From Liolophura sinensis (Eukaryota; Mollusca; Polyplacophora; Chitonida; Chitonidae), in contig NC_088307.1 in NCBI RefSeq assembly GCF_032854445.1, positions 9,376,017 through 9,440,016 on the forward strand: 64,000 nucleotides of DNA. Reading direction: 5' to 3'. This document shows, in pieces, positions 10,091-24,589 of the stretch (position 1 is the stretch's first letter; each line of letters starts with the position of its first letter). Both the position numbers and the translations under genes were made by a program. The notes under the pieces are model-generated. The model had not been told where the DNA came from. It did no database searches and was given only the letters and a program-made list of their open reading frames with translations.

Positions 10091-10788
10091 AATTCTGTAT
10101 GCTCACCGCAATGTCCTGCTTCTGTTGAGCTTTGTCCTCCACAGCAGTATACATGTAACTTTTCACATGCATATACCTTACCTACCAAAGGCCACTGCAT
10201 GGTTAAAATCAGACACTAACTGAATTAAAAATTCTTAAGCGCGCAGTTCAACACCAATGATAATTTTGTCATTAGGCTACCTGTTAGGGGCCATACACAG
10301 CATCTCTTGTTTCCCACACCAACCTGTCTTATGGATGCACCGGCAGGTGGTGTTCAAGTACTCATCAATAGTACACTCAAAGCAGAAACAGTGTTACTCA
10401 CTTTGTATGGATACAAACATACACCATTTACACTGTGTCCATCCGTAAGAAATTTGTCATTATAAGCATATCAGAACTTACAAACGTTAAATATTGACGC
10501 ACATTAACAAGTATTTTATATACATTTTGTCCCAGGTTACATATCGTTAGAGGCTCTTGTCTTTCAATGGTGACTTGTCAAGCGTCCTGTAGTCGGACCT
10601 TGACACCATTTTATTGATGTCAAACATTTGATTCCCAGCTCATCATGATAATGTCACAAAAATGCAGAAGTCACTGAAGTCACAAGCTGTAACATAATAG
10701 ATGATGCACTAGGATTGTTTTTTTTACATAACAATGGCTTGAGGTCCTGCTTCACACTAGAGCCACCTCACGGGAATAAAAAAAAATA
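10091..10788. other. Intron stretch, possibly decayed coding relic
   Basis: On the minus strand at about 10280-10440 there is a cysteine-rich frame (CFCFECTIDEYLNTTCRC, then IHKTGWCGKQE) broken by a stop upstream. It does not fit the cadherin gene and has no recognised family. It may belong to the same decayed element as 9902-10090, or be chance. Confidence 0.3.
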
Positions 10789-13700
10789 TGCGGTCAATGA
10801 CTTTTGTGTGCAGTTCCCCACTGTGAGGACACACCCAACCTTGGACAGAGAAACTATGACGCAGTCAATGACTCTTGTGTGCAGTTTCCCATTGTGAGGA
10901 TGACACACCCAATCTTGGACAGGGAAACTATTACGCGGTCAATGACTCTTGTGTGCAGTTTCCCACTGTGAGGATGACACACCCAACCTGGGACAGAGAA
11001 ACTATGACGCGGTCAATGACTCTTGTGTGCAGTTTCCCATTGTGAGGATGACACACCCAATCTTGGACAGGGAAAGTATGACGTGGTCAATGACTCTTGT
11101 GTGCAGTTTCCCATTGTGAGGAAGACACATCCAACCTTGGACAGGGAAACTATGACGTGGTCAATGATTCTTGTGTGCAGTTCCCCATTGTGAGGATGAC
11201 ACACCCAACCTTGGACAGAGAAACTATGACGCGGTCAATGACTCTTGTGTGCAGTTCCCCATTGTGAGGATGACACACCCAACCTTGGACAAGGAAACTA
11301 TGACACGGTCAATGACTCTTGTGTGCAGTCCAACCTTGGACAGGGAAACTATGACGTGGTCAATGACTCTTGTGTGCAGTTCCCCTTTGTGAGGATGACA
11401 CACCCAATCTTGGACAGGGAAACTATTACGCGGTCAATGACTCTTGTGTGCAGTTTCCCATTGTGAGGATGACACACCCAACCTTGGACAGAGAAACTAT
11501 GACGCAGTCAATGACTCTTGTGTGCAGTTTCCCATTGTGAGGAAGACACATCCAACCTTGGACAGGGAAACTATGACGCGGTCAATGACTCTTGTGTGCA
11601 GTTTCCCATTGTGAGGATGACACACCCAATCTTGGACAAGGAAACTATGACACGCTCAATGACTCTTGTGTGCAGTTCGCCACTGTGAGGATGACACACC
11701 CAATCTTGGATAGAGAAACTATGACGTGGTCAATGACTCTTGTGTGCAGTTCCCCATTGTGAGGATGACACACCCAATCTTGGACAAGGAAACTATGACG
11801 TGTTCAATGACTCTTGTATGCAGTTCCCCATTGTGAGGATGACACACCCAACCTTGGACAAGTAAACTATGACGTGGTCAATGACTCTTGTGTGCAGTTT
11901 CCCATTGTGAGGAAGACACATCCAACCTTGGACAGGGAAACTATGACGTGGTCAATGATTCTTGTGTGCAGTTCCCCATTGTGAGGATGACACACCCAAC
12001 CTTGGACAGAGAAACTATGACGCGGTCAATGACTCTTGTGTGCAGTTCCCCATTGTGAGGATGACACACCCAATCTTGGACAAGGAAACTATGATGTGTT
12101 CAATGACTCTTGTGTGCAGTTCCCCATTGTGATGATGACACACCCAACCTTGGACAAGTAAACTATGACGTGGTCAATGACTCTTGTGTGCAGTTCCCCA
12201 TTGTGAGGAAGACACACCCAATCTTGGACAAGGAAACTATAACGTGGTCAATGACTCTTGTGTGCAGTTTCCCATTGTGAGGATGACACACCCAATCTTG
12301 GACAGGGAAACTAGGACGTGGTCAATGACTCTTGTGTGCAGTTTCCCATTGTGAGGAAGACACATCCAACCTTGGACAGGGAAACTATGACGTGGTCAAT
12401 GACTCTTGTGTGCAGTTCCCCATTGTGAGGATGACACACCCAACCTTGGACAGAGAAACTATGACACGGTCAATGACTCTTGTGTGCAGTTTCCCATTGT
12501 GAGGATGACACACCCAATCTTGGACAGGGAAACTATGACGCGGTCAATGACTCTTGTGTGCAGTTTCCCATTGTGAGGAAGACACATCCAACCTTGGACA
12601 GGGAAACTATGACGTGGCCAATGACTCTTGTGTGCAGTTCCCCTTTGTGAGGATGACACACCCAATCTTGGACAGGGAAACTATTACGCGGTCAATGACT
12701 CTTGTGTGCAGTTTCCCATTGTGAGGATGACACACCCAACCTTGGACAGAGAAACTATGACGCAGTCAATGACTCTTGTGTGCAGTTTCCCATTGTGAGG
12801 AAGACACATCCAACCTTGGACAGGGAAACTATGACGCGGTCAATGACTCTTGTGTGCAGTTTCCCATTGTGAGGATGACACACCCAATCTTGGACAAGGA
12901 AACTATGACACGCTCAATGACTCTTGTGTGCAGTTCGCCACTGTGAGGATGACACACCCAATCTTGGATAGAGAAACTATGACGTGGTCAATGACTCTTG
13001 TGTGCAGTTCCCCATTGTGAGGATGACACACCCAATCTTGGACAAGGAAACTATGACGTGTTCAATGACTCTTGTATGCAGTTCCCCATTGTGAGGATGA
13101 CACACCCAACCTTGGACAAGTAAACTATGACGTGGTCAATGACTTGTGTGCAGTTCCCCATTGTGAGGAAGACACACCCAATATTGGACCAGGAAACTAT
13201 GATGTATTCAATGACTCTTGTGTGCAGTTCCCCATTGTGAGGATGACACACCCAACCTTGGACAAGTAAACTATGACGTGGTCAATGACTCTTGTGTGCA
13301 GTTCCCCATTGTGAGGATGACACACCCAATCTTGGACAAGGAAACTATGACACGCTCAATGACTCTTGTGTGCAGTTCGCCACTGTGAGGATGACACACC
13401 CAATCTTGGAAAAGGAAACTATGACGTGGTCAATGACTCTTGTGTGCAGTTCCCCATTGTGAGGATGACACACCCAATCTTGGACAAGGAAACTATGACG
13501 TGTTCAATGACTCTTGTGTGCAGTTCCCCATTGTGAGGATGACACACCCAACCTTGGACAAGTAAACTATGACGTGGTCAATGACTCTTGTGTGCAGTTC
13601 CCCATTGTGAGGAAGACACACCCAATCTTGGACCAGGAAACTATGACGCGGTCAATGACTCTTGTGTGCAGTTCCCCATTGTGAGGATGACACACCCAAC

Positions 13701-15966
13701 CTTGGACAAGTAAACTATGACGTGGTCAATGACTCTTGTGTGCAGTTCCCCATTGTGAGGATGACACACCCAATCTTGGACAAGTAAACTATGACGTGGT
13801 CAATGACTCTTGTGTGCAGTTCCCCATTGTGAGGAAGACACACCCAATCTTGGACCAGGAAACTATGACGCGGTCAATGACTCTTGTGTGCAGTTCCCCA
13901 TTGTGAGGATAACACACCCAACCTTGGACAAGTAAACTATGACGTGGTCAATGACTCTTGTGTGCAGTTCCCCATTGTGAGGAAGACACATCCAACCTTG
14001 GACAGGGAAACTATTACACGGTCAATGACTCTTGTGTGCAGTTCCCCATTGTGAGGATGACACACCCAACCTTGGACAAGGAAACTATGACGTGGTCAAT
14101 GACTCTTGTGTGCAGTTCCCCATTGTGAGGATGACACACCCAACCTTGGACAAGTAAACTATGACGTGGTCAATGACTCTTGTGTGCAGTTCCCCATTGT
14201 GAGGAAGACACACCCAATCTTGGACAAGGAAACTATGACGTGTTCAATGACTCTTGTGTGCAGTTCCCCATTGTGATGATGACACACCCAATCTTGGACA
14301 AGTAAACTATGACGTGGTCAATGACTCTTGTGTGCAGTTCCCCATTGTGAGGAAGACACACCCAATCTTGGCCAAGAAACTATAACGTGGTCAATGACTC
14401 TTGTGTGCAGTTCCCCATTGTGAGGATGACACACCCAACCTTGGACAAGGAAACTATGACGTGGTCAATGACTCTTGTGTGCTGTTCCCCATTGTGAGGA
14501 TGACACACCCAACCTTGGACAAGGAAACTATGACACGGTCAATGACTCTTGTGTGCAGTTCCCCTTTGTGACGATGACACACCCAACCCTGGACAAGGAA
14601 ACTATGACGCGGTCAATGACTCTTGTGTGCAGTTCCCCATTGTGAGGAAGACACATCCAACCTTGGACAGGGAAAGTATGACGTGGTCAATGACTCTTGT
14701 GTGCAGTTCCCCATTGTGAGGAAGACACATCCAATCTTGGACAGGGAAACTATTACGCGGTCAATGACTCTTGTGTGCAGTTCCCCACTGTGAGGATGAC
14801 ACACCCAATCTTGGACAAGGAAACTATGACGTGGTCAATGACTCTTGTGTGCAGTTCCCCATTGTGAGGATGACACACCCAATCTTGGACAAGGAAACTA
14901 TGACGTGGTCAATGACTCTTGTGTGCAGTTCCCCTTTGTGAGGATGACACACCCAACCCTGGACAAGGAAACTATGACGTGGTCAATGACTCGTGTACAG
15001 TTCCCCATTGTGAGGATGACACACCCAATCTTGGACAGGGAAACTATTACGCGGTCAATGACTCTTGTGTGCAGTTCCCCATTGTGAGGATGACACACCC
15101 AATCTTGGACAAGGAAACTATGACGTGGTCAATGACTCTTGTGTGCAATTCCTCATTGTGAGGATGACACACCCAACCTTGGACAAGGAAACTATGACGT
15201 GGTCAATGACTCTTGTGTGCAGTTCGCCATTGTGAGGATGACACACCCAACCTTGGACAAGTAAACTATGACGTGGTCAATGACTCTTGTGTGCAGTTCT
15301 CCATTGTGAGGATGACACACCCAATCTTGGACAGAGAAACTATGACGTGGTCAATGACTCTTGTGTGCAGTTCCCCATTGTGAGGAAGACACACCCAACC
15401 TTGGACACAGAAACTATGACGCGGTCAATGACTCTTGTGTGCAGTTCCCCATTGTGAGGATGACACACCCAACCTTGGACAAGGAAACTATGACGTGGTC
15501 AATGACTCTTGTGTGCAGTTCCCCATTGTGAGGAAGACACACCCAACCTTGGACAGGGAAACTATGACGTGGTCAATGACTCTTGTGTGCAGTTTTCCAC
15601 TGTGAGGAAGACACACCCAATCTTGGACAGGGAAGCTATTACGCAGTCAATGACTCTTGTGTGCAGTTCCCCATTGTGAGGAAGACACACCCAACCTTGG
15701 ACAAGGAAACTTATGACGCGGCCAATGACTCTTGTGTGCAGTTCCCCATTGTGAGGAAGACACACCCAAACGTGGAGAAGGAAACTTATGACGCGGTCAA
15801 TGACTCTTTTGTGCAGTTCCTTGTTGTGAGGACACACCCAACCTTGGACAGGGAAACCATGACGTGGTCAATGACTCTTGTGTGCAGTTTCCCATTGTGA
15901 GGAAGACATACCCAACCTTGGACAGGGAAACTATGACACGGTCAATGACTCTTGTGTGTAGTCATG
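10789..15966. repeat. Minisatellite, 74 bp unit, ~70 copies
   Basis: Units carry ggtcaatgactcttgtgtgc, then agttccccattgtgagga, tgacacacccaa, and a gacaaggaaactatgacgtg end. Recurrent variants are aagacaca for atgacaca, tttccc for ttcccc, ccaatctt for ccaacctt, and gacaagtaaac for gacaaggaaac. A block of about 500 bp at 11378-11885 recurs at 12636-13143 with the same variants, an offset of 1258 bp, which is exactly 17 units. It fills most of intron e17-e18. Short open frames on both strands are artefacts. Confidence 0.97.
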
Positions 15967-15989
15967 TGTGCAGTCTAATGTTGGTTGAA

Positions 15990-16100
15990 AACTATTTATA
16001 GTGTATTATCTGTATGTCGCATGTGGGAAGTTTGTCAGTGCATGCTGGTGTCCTCCAACATAACACTGACTGCCAATAAATCAATAAATAAATAAAACTT
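15990..16100 (+). mobile_element. Possible old SINE tail fragment
   Basis: Order of parts: gtgggaagtttgtcagtgca, ctggtgtcctccaacataac, then aataaatcaataaataaata. This mirrors the SINE's 3' half but is highly diverged. Confidence 0.35.
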
Positions 16101-16263
16101 CACACCAGCTTACTTAATTAAACAATGTCCCTTAACTTGATCCCTACCTGATTTAGTGTGACACTGCATTACTTTTTGTTGAATAAATAAATAAATAAAT
16201 AAACAAATAAAACTTAAAAGGAGCTTATTTTATTAAACACCATCCCTTACACTTGATCCTCAC

Positions 16264-16478
16264 CTGACTTAGTGTGACACTGTATTGACCCTGGGGGAAG
16301 CTTGGGGCGTTGTCGTTGATGTCAAGTAGAGTAACGTTTACAATCGTGAAGTTTTGCTTCGCTGGGACACCATCATCAGTGGCTATGACTTTCAAAATGA
16401 AGTGCTGTACTGGTAAGGCCTCTCTATCAAGCTTTTTGGATACTGTGATGTTACCCAAAGAAGAAATTTGGAAATAAT
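16264..16478 (-). CDS. Cadherin gene exon e17: EC repeat second half and linker
   Basis: Acceptor is ctctttttcag, donor is AGTCAG then GTGAGG; phase 1 in, 0 out. It contains GNITVSKKLDREALPVQHF (the LDRE motif), LKVIATDDGVPAKQNFTIV (A.DDG.P), then LLDINDNAPSFPQGQYSV. The last is a canonical DXNDNAPXF calcium linker. One sequon (NFT) is seen. Confidence 0.95.
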
Positions 16479-17026
16479 CTGAAAAAGAGCAAAAAAATTA
16501 TTGGAAATGACCTTAAATTTCATACCTCAAAACCTGATAGTGTTGTAAGGTGCCAAAAGGGAGGGCGGGGGAGCGGGAGGGCTTCCCCTTGAAGAGTTCC
16601 ACGTGGTAGACCAATAATTTTTCTTTCCGCAGGCATTCATCACCCATTGTTATCGGCTTACAAAACGCATTAATCATTGATTAGTTGTAGGCAAAAACAC
16701 CATAATTAACATTCACCCAAGACTCCATTCATGTTGTAATCTTTTAGCCATCAGAAATACTTCAACATGACCCTGGCTATCTCACAGACTATAGAGTGTC
16801 CAGGCTCTGGGCAGCCCGCGAACCCTCAGGTATCGTGACGGGACACTGAGAATCACTGCTTCCAAAGTTAATAGGACGTTAATGGAAAATACCTCTAAAA
16901 ACTGAAGTAGGCATCACTAAATAGACCACTTAAAACTATGCATAAATGTACTTTTTTTTTTTTTTTTTAGATTTTTGCGCGGGGTGTGAATGGCTTTCAA
17001 ACATTTGAATTCTAAGGTAGGGTTTA
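16479..17026. other. Intron sequence; right part is the left arm of a dispersed element
   Basis: From about 16940 a poly-T run, gatttttgcg and aacatttgaattctaaggt match 47362-47414. This is the left arm of the element whose middle has expanded into the 26 bp satellite. The region 16500-16900 shows nothing recognised. Confidence 0.6.
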
Positions 17027-20000
17027 TAGACAATACTATTAGGTGGGCTTTATGGACCATACTATCAGATGGGCTTTATGGATCATACTATCAGGTGGGC
17101 TTTATGGACCATACTATCAGATGGGCTTTACGGATCATACTATCAGATGAGCTTTATGGACCATACTATCAGATGGTCTTTATGGATCATACTATCAGGT
17201 TGGCCTTATGGACCATACTATCAGGTGGGCTTTATGGATCATACTATCAGATGGTCTTTATGGACCATACTATCAGATGGGCTTTATGGATCATACTATC
17301 AGATCGGCTTTATGGATCATACTATCAGATTGGCTTTATGGATCATACTATCAGATGGTCTTTATAGATCATACTATCAGATGGGCTTTATGGATCATAC
17401 TATCAGATGGTCTTTATGGACCATACTATCAGGTGGGCTTTATGAACCATACTATCAGATGGGCTTTATGGATCATACTATCAGATGGTCTTTATGGATC
17501 ATACTATCAGATGGTCTTTATGGACCATACTATCAGATGGGCTTTATGGATCATACTATCAGATGGGTTTTATATACCATACTATCAGGTGGGTTCTATG
17601 GACCATACTATCAGATGGGCTTTATGGATCATACTATCAGGTGGGCTTTATGGACCATACTATCAGATGGGCTTTAGGGACCATACTATCAGCTGGGCTT
17701 TATGAATCATACTATCAGATGGGCTTTACGGATCATACTATCAGATGGGCTTTATGGATCATACTATCAGATGGTCTTTATGGACCATACTATCAGGTGG
17801 GCTTTATGGACCATACTATCAGATGGGCTTTATGGATCATACTATCAGGTGGGCTTTATGGACCATACTATCAGATGGTCTTTATGGATCATACTATCAG
17901 ATCGGCCTTATGGACCATACTATCAGGTGGTCTTTATGGATCATACTATCAGGTGGGCTTTATGGACCATACTATCAGGTGGGCTTTATGGATCATACTA
18001 TCAGATGGACTTTTTGGACCATACTATCAGATGGTCTTTACGGACTATATTATCAGGTGGGCTTTATGGATCATACTATCAGATGGGCTTTACGGATCAT
18101 ACTATCAGATGGGCTTTATGGACCATACTATCAGGTGGTCTTTATGGATCATACTATCAAATGGGCTTTATGGATCATACTATCAGATGGGCTTTATGGA
18201 TCATACTATCAGATGGGCTTTACGGATCATACTATCAGGCGAGCTTCACGGATCATACTATCAGATGGTCTTTATGGACCATACTATCAGATGGGCTTTA
18301 TGGATCATACTATCAGATGGGCTTTATGGACCATACTATCAGATGGTCTTTATGGACCATACTATCAGATGGGCTTTATGGATCATACTATCAGATGGGC
18401 TTTTTGGACCATACTATCAGATGGGCTTTATGGATCATACTATCAGGTGGGCTTTATGGACCATACTATCAGATGGTCTTTATGGATCATATTATCAGAT
18501 GGGCTTTATGGATCATACAATCAAATGGTTTTTATGGACCATACTATCAGATGGGCTTTATGGACCATACTATCAGATGGGCTTTATGGATCATACTATC
18601 AGATGGGCTTTATGGATCATACTATCAGATGGGCTTTATGGATCATAGTATCAGATGGGCTTTATGGACCATACTATCAGATGGGCTTTATGGATCATAC
18701 TATCAGGTGGGCTTTATGGACCATACTATCAGATGGGCTTTATGGACCACACTATCAGATGGGCTTTATGGATCATACTATCAGATGGGTTTTATGGATC
18801 ATACTATCAGATGGGCTTTATGAACCATACTATCAGATGGGCTTTATGGACCATACTATCAGATGGGCTTCATGATGATGCTATAAGATGGGCTTTATGG
18901 ACCATACTATCAGATGGATTTTATAGATCATACTATCAGATGGGCTTTATGGATAATACTATCAGATCGCCTTTATAGACCATACTATCAGATGGATTTT
19001 ATAGATCATACTATCAGATCGGCTTTATGGACCATACTATCAGATGGGCTTCATGGCTCATACTATCTGGTGGGCTTTATGGACCATACTATCAGATGGG
19101 TTTTATGGACCATACTGTCAGATGGGCTTTATGGATCATACTATCAGATGGGCTTTATGGATCATACTATCAGGTGGGCTTTATGGACCACATTATCAGA
19201 TGGTCTTTATGATCATACTATCAGATGGGCTTTATGGACCATACTATCAGATGGGCTTTATGGATCATACTATCAGATGGGTTTTATATACCATACTATC
19301 AGGTGGGTTCTATGGACCATACTATCAGGTGGGCTTTATGGATCATACTATCAGATGGGCTTTATGGACCATACTATCAGATGGGCTTTATGGATCATAC
19401 TATAAGATGGGTTTTATATACCATAGTATCAGGTGGGTTCTATGGACCATACTATCAGATGGGCTTCATGGATCATACTATCAGGTGGGCTTTATGGACC
19501 ATACTATCAGATGGGCTTTATGGACCATACTATCAGATGGGCTTTATGGATCATACTATCAGATGGGCTTTACGGATCATACTATCAGATGGGCTTTATG
19601 GATCATACTATCAGATGGGCTTTATGGATCATACTATCAGTTTGGCTTTTTGGACCATACTATCAGATGGGCTTTATGGATCATACTATCAGATGAGCTT
19701 TATGGATCATACTATCAGATGGGCTTTATGGATCATACTACCAGATGGTCTTTATGGATCATACTATCAGGTGGGCTTTATGGATCAAACTATCAGATGG
19801 GCTTTATGGATCATACTATCAGATGGGCTTTATGGACCATACTATCAGGTGGGCTTTATTGACCATACTATCAGATGGGCTTTATGGACCACAGTATCAG
19901 ATGGGCTTTATGGATCATACTATCAGATGGGCTTTATGGATCATACTATCAGATGGGCTTTATGGACCATACTATCAGATGGACTTCATGAATCATACTA

Positions 20001-23000
20001 TCAGGTGGGCTTTATGGACCATACTATCAGATGGGCTTTAGGGACCATACTATCAGCTGGGCTTTATGGATCATACTATCAGATGGGCTTTACGGATCAT
20101 ACTATCAGGTGGGCTTTATGGATCATACTATCAGATGGGCTTTATGGATCATACTATCAGTTTGGCTTTTTGGACCATACTATCAGGTGGGCTTTATGGA
20201 TCATACTATCAGATGAGCTTTATGGATCATACTATCAGATGGGCTTTATGGATCATACTATCAGATGGTCTTTATGGATCATACTATCAGGTGGGCTTTA
20301 TGGATCAAACTATCAGATGGGCTTTATGGATCATACTATCAGATGGGCTTTATGGACCATACTATCAGATGGGCTTTATTGACCATACTATCAGATGGGT
20401 TTTATGGACCACAGTATCAGATGGGCTTTATGGACCATACTATCAGATGGGCTTTATGGATCATACTATCAGATGGTCTTTATGGATCATACTATCTGGT
20501 GGGCTTTATGGATCATACTATCTGGTGGGCTTTATGGATCATACTATCAGATGAGCTTTATGGATCATACTATCAGATGGGCTTTATGGATCATACTATC
20601 AGATGGTCTTTATGGATCATACTATCAGGTGGGCTTTATGGATCAAACTATCAGATGGGCTTTATGGATCATACTATCAGATGGGCTTTATGGACCATAC
20701 TATCAGATGGGCTTTATTGACCATACTATCAGATGGGTTTTATGGACCACAGTATCAGATGGGCTTTATGGACCATACTATCAGATGGGCTTTATGGATC
20801 ATACTATCAGATGGTCTTTATGGATCATACTATCTGGTGGGCTTTATGGATCATACTATCTGGTGGGCTTTATGGACCATGCTATCAGGTGGGCTTTATG
20901 AACCATACTATCAGATGGGCTTTATGGATCATACTATCAGATGGACTTTTTGGACCATACTATCAGATGGTCTTTACGGACCATACTATCAGGTGGGCTT
21001 TATGGATCATACTATCACATGGGCTTTATGGACCATACTATCAGATGGGCTTTACGGACCATACTATCAGGTGAGCTTTATGGATCATACTATCAGATGG
21101 GCTTTATGGACCATACTATCAGGTGGTCTTTATGGATCATACTATCAAATGAGCTTTACGGATCATACTATCAGATGGGCTTTATGGATCATACTATCAG
21201 ATGGGCTTTACGGATCATACTATCAGGCGAGCTTCATGGATCATACTATCAGATGGTCTTTATGGACCATACTATCAGATGGGCTTTATGGATCATACTA
21301 TCAGGTGGGCTTTATGGACCACAGTATCAGATGGGCTTTATGGATCATACTATCATATGATCTTTATAGATCATACTATCAGATCGGCCTTATGGACCAT
21401 GCTATCAGATGGTCTTTGTGGACCATAGTATCAGGTGGGCTTTTTGGACCATACTATCAGGTGGGCTTTATGGATCATACTATCAGATGGTCTTTATGGA
21501 CCATACTATCAGATGGGCTTTATGGATCATACTGTCAGATGGGCTTTATGGACCATACTATCAGATGGTCTTTATGGACCATACTATCAGATGGGCTTTA
21601 CGGATCATACTATCAGATGGGCTTTATGGATCATACTATCAGATGGTCTTTATGGACCATACTATCAGATGGGCTTTATGGATCATAATATCAGGTGGGC
21701 TTTATGCACCATACTATCAGATGGGCTTTACGGATCATACAATCAGATGAGCTTTATGGACCATACTATCAGATGATCTTTATGGATCATACTATCATAT
21801 GGGCTTTATGGACCATACTCTCAGATGGGCTTTATGGACCATACTATCAGATGGGCTTTCTGGACCATACTATCTGGTGGGCTTTATGGACCACAGTATC
21901 ATATGGGCTTTATGGATCATACTATCAGATGGGCTTTATGAACCATACTATCACATGGGCTTGATGGATCATACTATCAGAGGGCTTTTTGGACAATACT
22001 ATCAGGTGGGCTTTATGGACCATACTATCAGATGGTCTTTATGGATCATATTATCAGATGGGCTTTATGGATCATACTATCAAATGGTTTTTATGGACCA
22101 TACTATCAGATGGACTTTATGGACCATACTATCAGATGGGCTTTATGGATCATACTATCAGATGGGCTTCATGGATCATACTATTAGATGGGCTTTATGG
22201 ATCATACTATCAGATGGGCTTTATGGACCATACTATCAGATGGGCTTTATGGACCACACTATCAGATGGGCTTTATGGATCATACTATCAGATGGGCTTT
22301 ATGGACCATACTATCATATGGGCTTGATGGATCATACTATCAGATGGGCTTTATGGATCATACTATCAGATGGGCTTTATGGATCATAGTATCAGATGGG
22401 CTTTATGGACCATAGTATCAGATGGGCTTTATGGACCATACTATCAGATGGGCTTCATGATGATGCTATAAGATGGGCTTTATGGACCATACTATCAGAT
22501 TGCCTTTATAGACCATACTATCAGATGGATTTTATAGATCATACTATCAGATCGGCTTTATGGACCATACTATCAGATGGGCTTCATGGCTCAAACTATC
22601 TGGTGGGCTTTATGGACCATACTATCAGATGGGTTTTATGGACCATACTGTCAGATGGGCTTTATGGATCATACTATCAGATGGGCTTTATGGATCATAC
22701 TATCAGATGGGTTTTATGGACCATACTATCAGATGGGCGTTATGGAACATACTATCAGATGGGTTTTATATACCATACTATCAGATGGGCTTTATGGACC
22801 ATACTATCAGATGGGCTTTATAGATCATACTATCAGATCGGCCTTATGGACTATACTATCAGGTGGGCTTTATGGATTATACTATCAGGTGGGCTTTATG
22901 GATCATACTATCAGATGGGCTTTATGGATCATACTATCAGATGGGCTTTTACGGATCATACTATCAGACAAGCTTTATGGATCATACTATCAGATGGGCT

Positions 23001-23483
23001 TTAGGGACCACACTATCAGATGGGCTTTATGGATCATACTATCAGATCGCCTTTATGGACCATACTATCAGAGGGCTTTATTGACCATACTATCGGAGGG
23101 CTTTATTGACCACAGTATCAGATGGGCTTTATGGACCATACTATCAGGTGGGCTTTATGGGCCATACTATCAGCTGGGCTTTTTGGACCATACTATCAGA
23201 TGGGCTTTATGGACCATACTATCAGACGGGCTTTATGGATCATACTATCAGATCACCTTTATGGACCATACTATCAGATGGGCTTTATGGACCATAATGT
23301 CAGATCGCCTTTAAGGACCATACTATCAGATGGGCTTTATGGACCATACTATCAGATGGGCTTTATGGACCATACTATCAGATGGGCTTTATGGATCATA
23401 CTATCAGGTGGGCTTTATGGATCATACTATCAGATGGGCTTGATGGACCACAGTATCAGATGGGCTTTATGGATCATACTATT
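17027..23483. repeat. Minisatellite, 26 bp unit, ~248 copies (6.5 kb)
   Basis: The unit contains gggctttatggatcatacta followed by tcagat. Common variants are atgggc/atggtc/aggtgggc, ggaccat/ggatcat and rarer tcatgatgat insertions. Long super-blocks recur, for example 19600-19960 against 20140-20420 and 20460-20760. The unit is not a multiple of three and has no stop on the plus strand, so three units form a 26-residue repeat open in every plus frame; those frames (up to 387 codons) are not genes. It lies in intron e16-e17 and is embedded in a dispersed element. Confidence 0.98.
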
Positions 23484-23700
23484 AGAGTTTCGGAACTCAG
23501 ACGTCACAGGAAGTTTTTCCAAGTCCGATCACGACACTGAATGTTGGAATAACTTTTTAACCCATGAGTAAAAAAAATACTGATAGAAGATTTCCAAAAA
23601 TTCCTTCCATCTGTTGAACATCAGGAAAGAAGATGATATGATGTCAAAGGTCCTAGATACCACTCAGAAAGCCCACCATAGTATTCAAACAATTGAATGC
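23484..23700. repeat. Right arm of the dispersed element hosting the 26 bp satellite
   Basis: Matches 47440-47632: agagttt, tcacgacactgaatgttgga, ataact, acccatgagtaaaa, ccaaaa, ttccttcc, gaacatcagg and aaagcccaccat. With the left arm at 16940-17040 it brackets the 26 bp array. The family is not recognised. Confidence 0.85.
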
Positions 23701-24589
23701 CTTTCAAGACTCTTTAAAAAATTTGAAAATATAAATGAAGCTATTTTTACGCATAGTTTTCAGCATTATGTATGATGAAACTTTCTTCATGTTTTAGCGT
23801 TCTTTTACTTTAGTCTGTCTAGGAGGACAAATGTTCACTGCACTGAGCCAGCAGGCTTCAGGGTCAAAAAAGCAATCTTATATGCAAGGCAAAATTTCAA
23901 TGATTTAAACTTGGTATGTCCCTTTCCATGATTTTAGCTGAAATTTGTTTTATAATAAACTCCTCAGAATTTACGACGTCAAAAAATATTTTCACCCTGT
24001 TACACAAAAAAAAAACAACTATTTCAAAACGATTTGAAATTTTGACTTAAGTCTAAGATGGATTCATGATCACGGTGTCAAAGGTCACCTGAAATGTGTC
24101 CCCTCCTATCTGACAGGAACACACTCCATTGCCAACAAGGCAAGGGCAAGGTGTATTTGTTCAGCTAACCTTTTCCATCCTGTATCAGAATTTCCCAACC
24201 ATTCCATCTGCTGTTTGCTTATTATATTACCCAACGTTCAAAACTACCTGAGCTGAATCACACTAGATTCTTAGTTCCAGTCACTGTTCACAAGCCCTTA
24301 TATCACCCATACTGGAACTCATTATTTTGTTTTTTGCTAGAAAAACATGACATTGTCATAAAATGATAGCCGAAAATATTAATAATGAAAAATGTTCTGC
24401 CACCTGCAGGAATTTCCCAAAATATTCCAATGGGAAACAGGGAATCCCGTGTGATTGGCCTTCTCCATATCAGCAGTATTATTATTTTTATGCACATAGT
24501 GGAGATTTCTTTTGTGTTGTTTTCCGCCATTCCTCTGCCACAATTAAAGCTGCCTGCATTTAATTACACCCGGTCATTTCTCCATTTAC
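23701..24589. other. Intron sequence with no feature seen
   Basis: Remainder of intron e16-e17. AT-rich, no repeat or exon-like frame supported. Confidence 0.45.

Noticed and set aside
1-15966. Idea that the two 74 bp arrays (1-1215 and 10789-15966) are the same family
   Set aside because: Comparing the units in both orientations gave only short scattered matches; equal unit length seems coincidental.
16990-23571. Many long plus-strand open frames (up to 387 codons) with a repeated MGFMDHTIRWALWIILSDGL-type protein
   Set aside because: All three plus frames are open at once because the 26 bp unit lacks stops; there is no splice or start context, and the array lies within an intron of the minus-strand cadherin gene.
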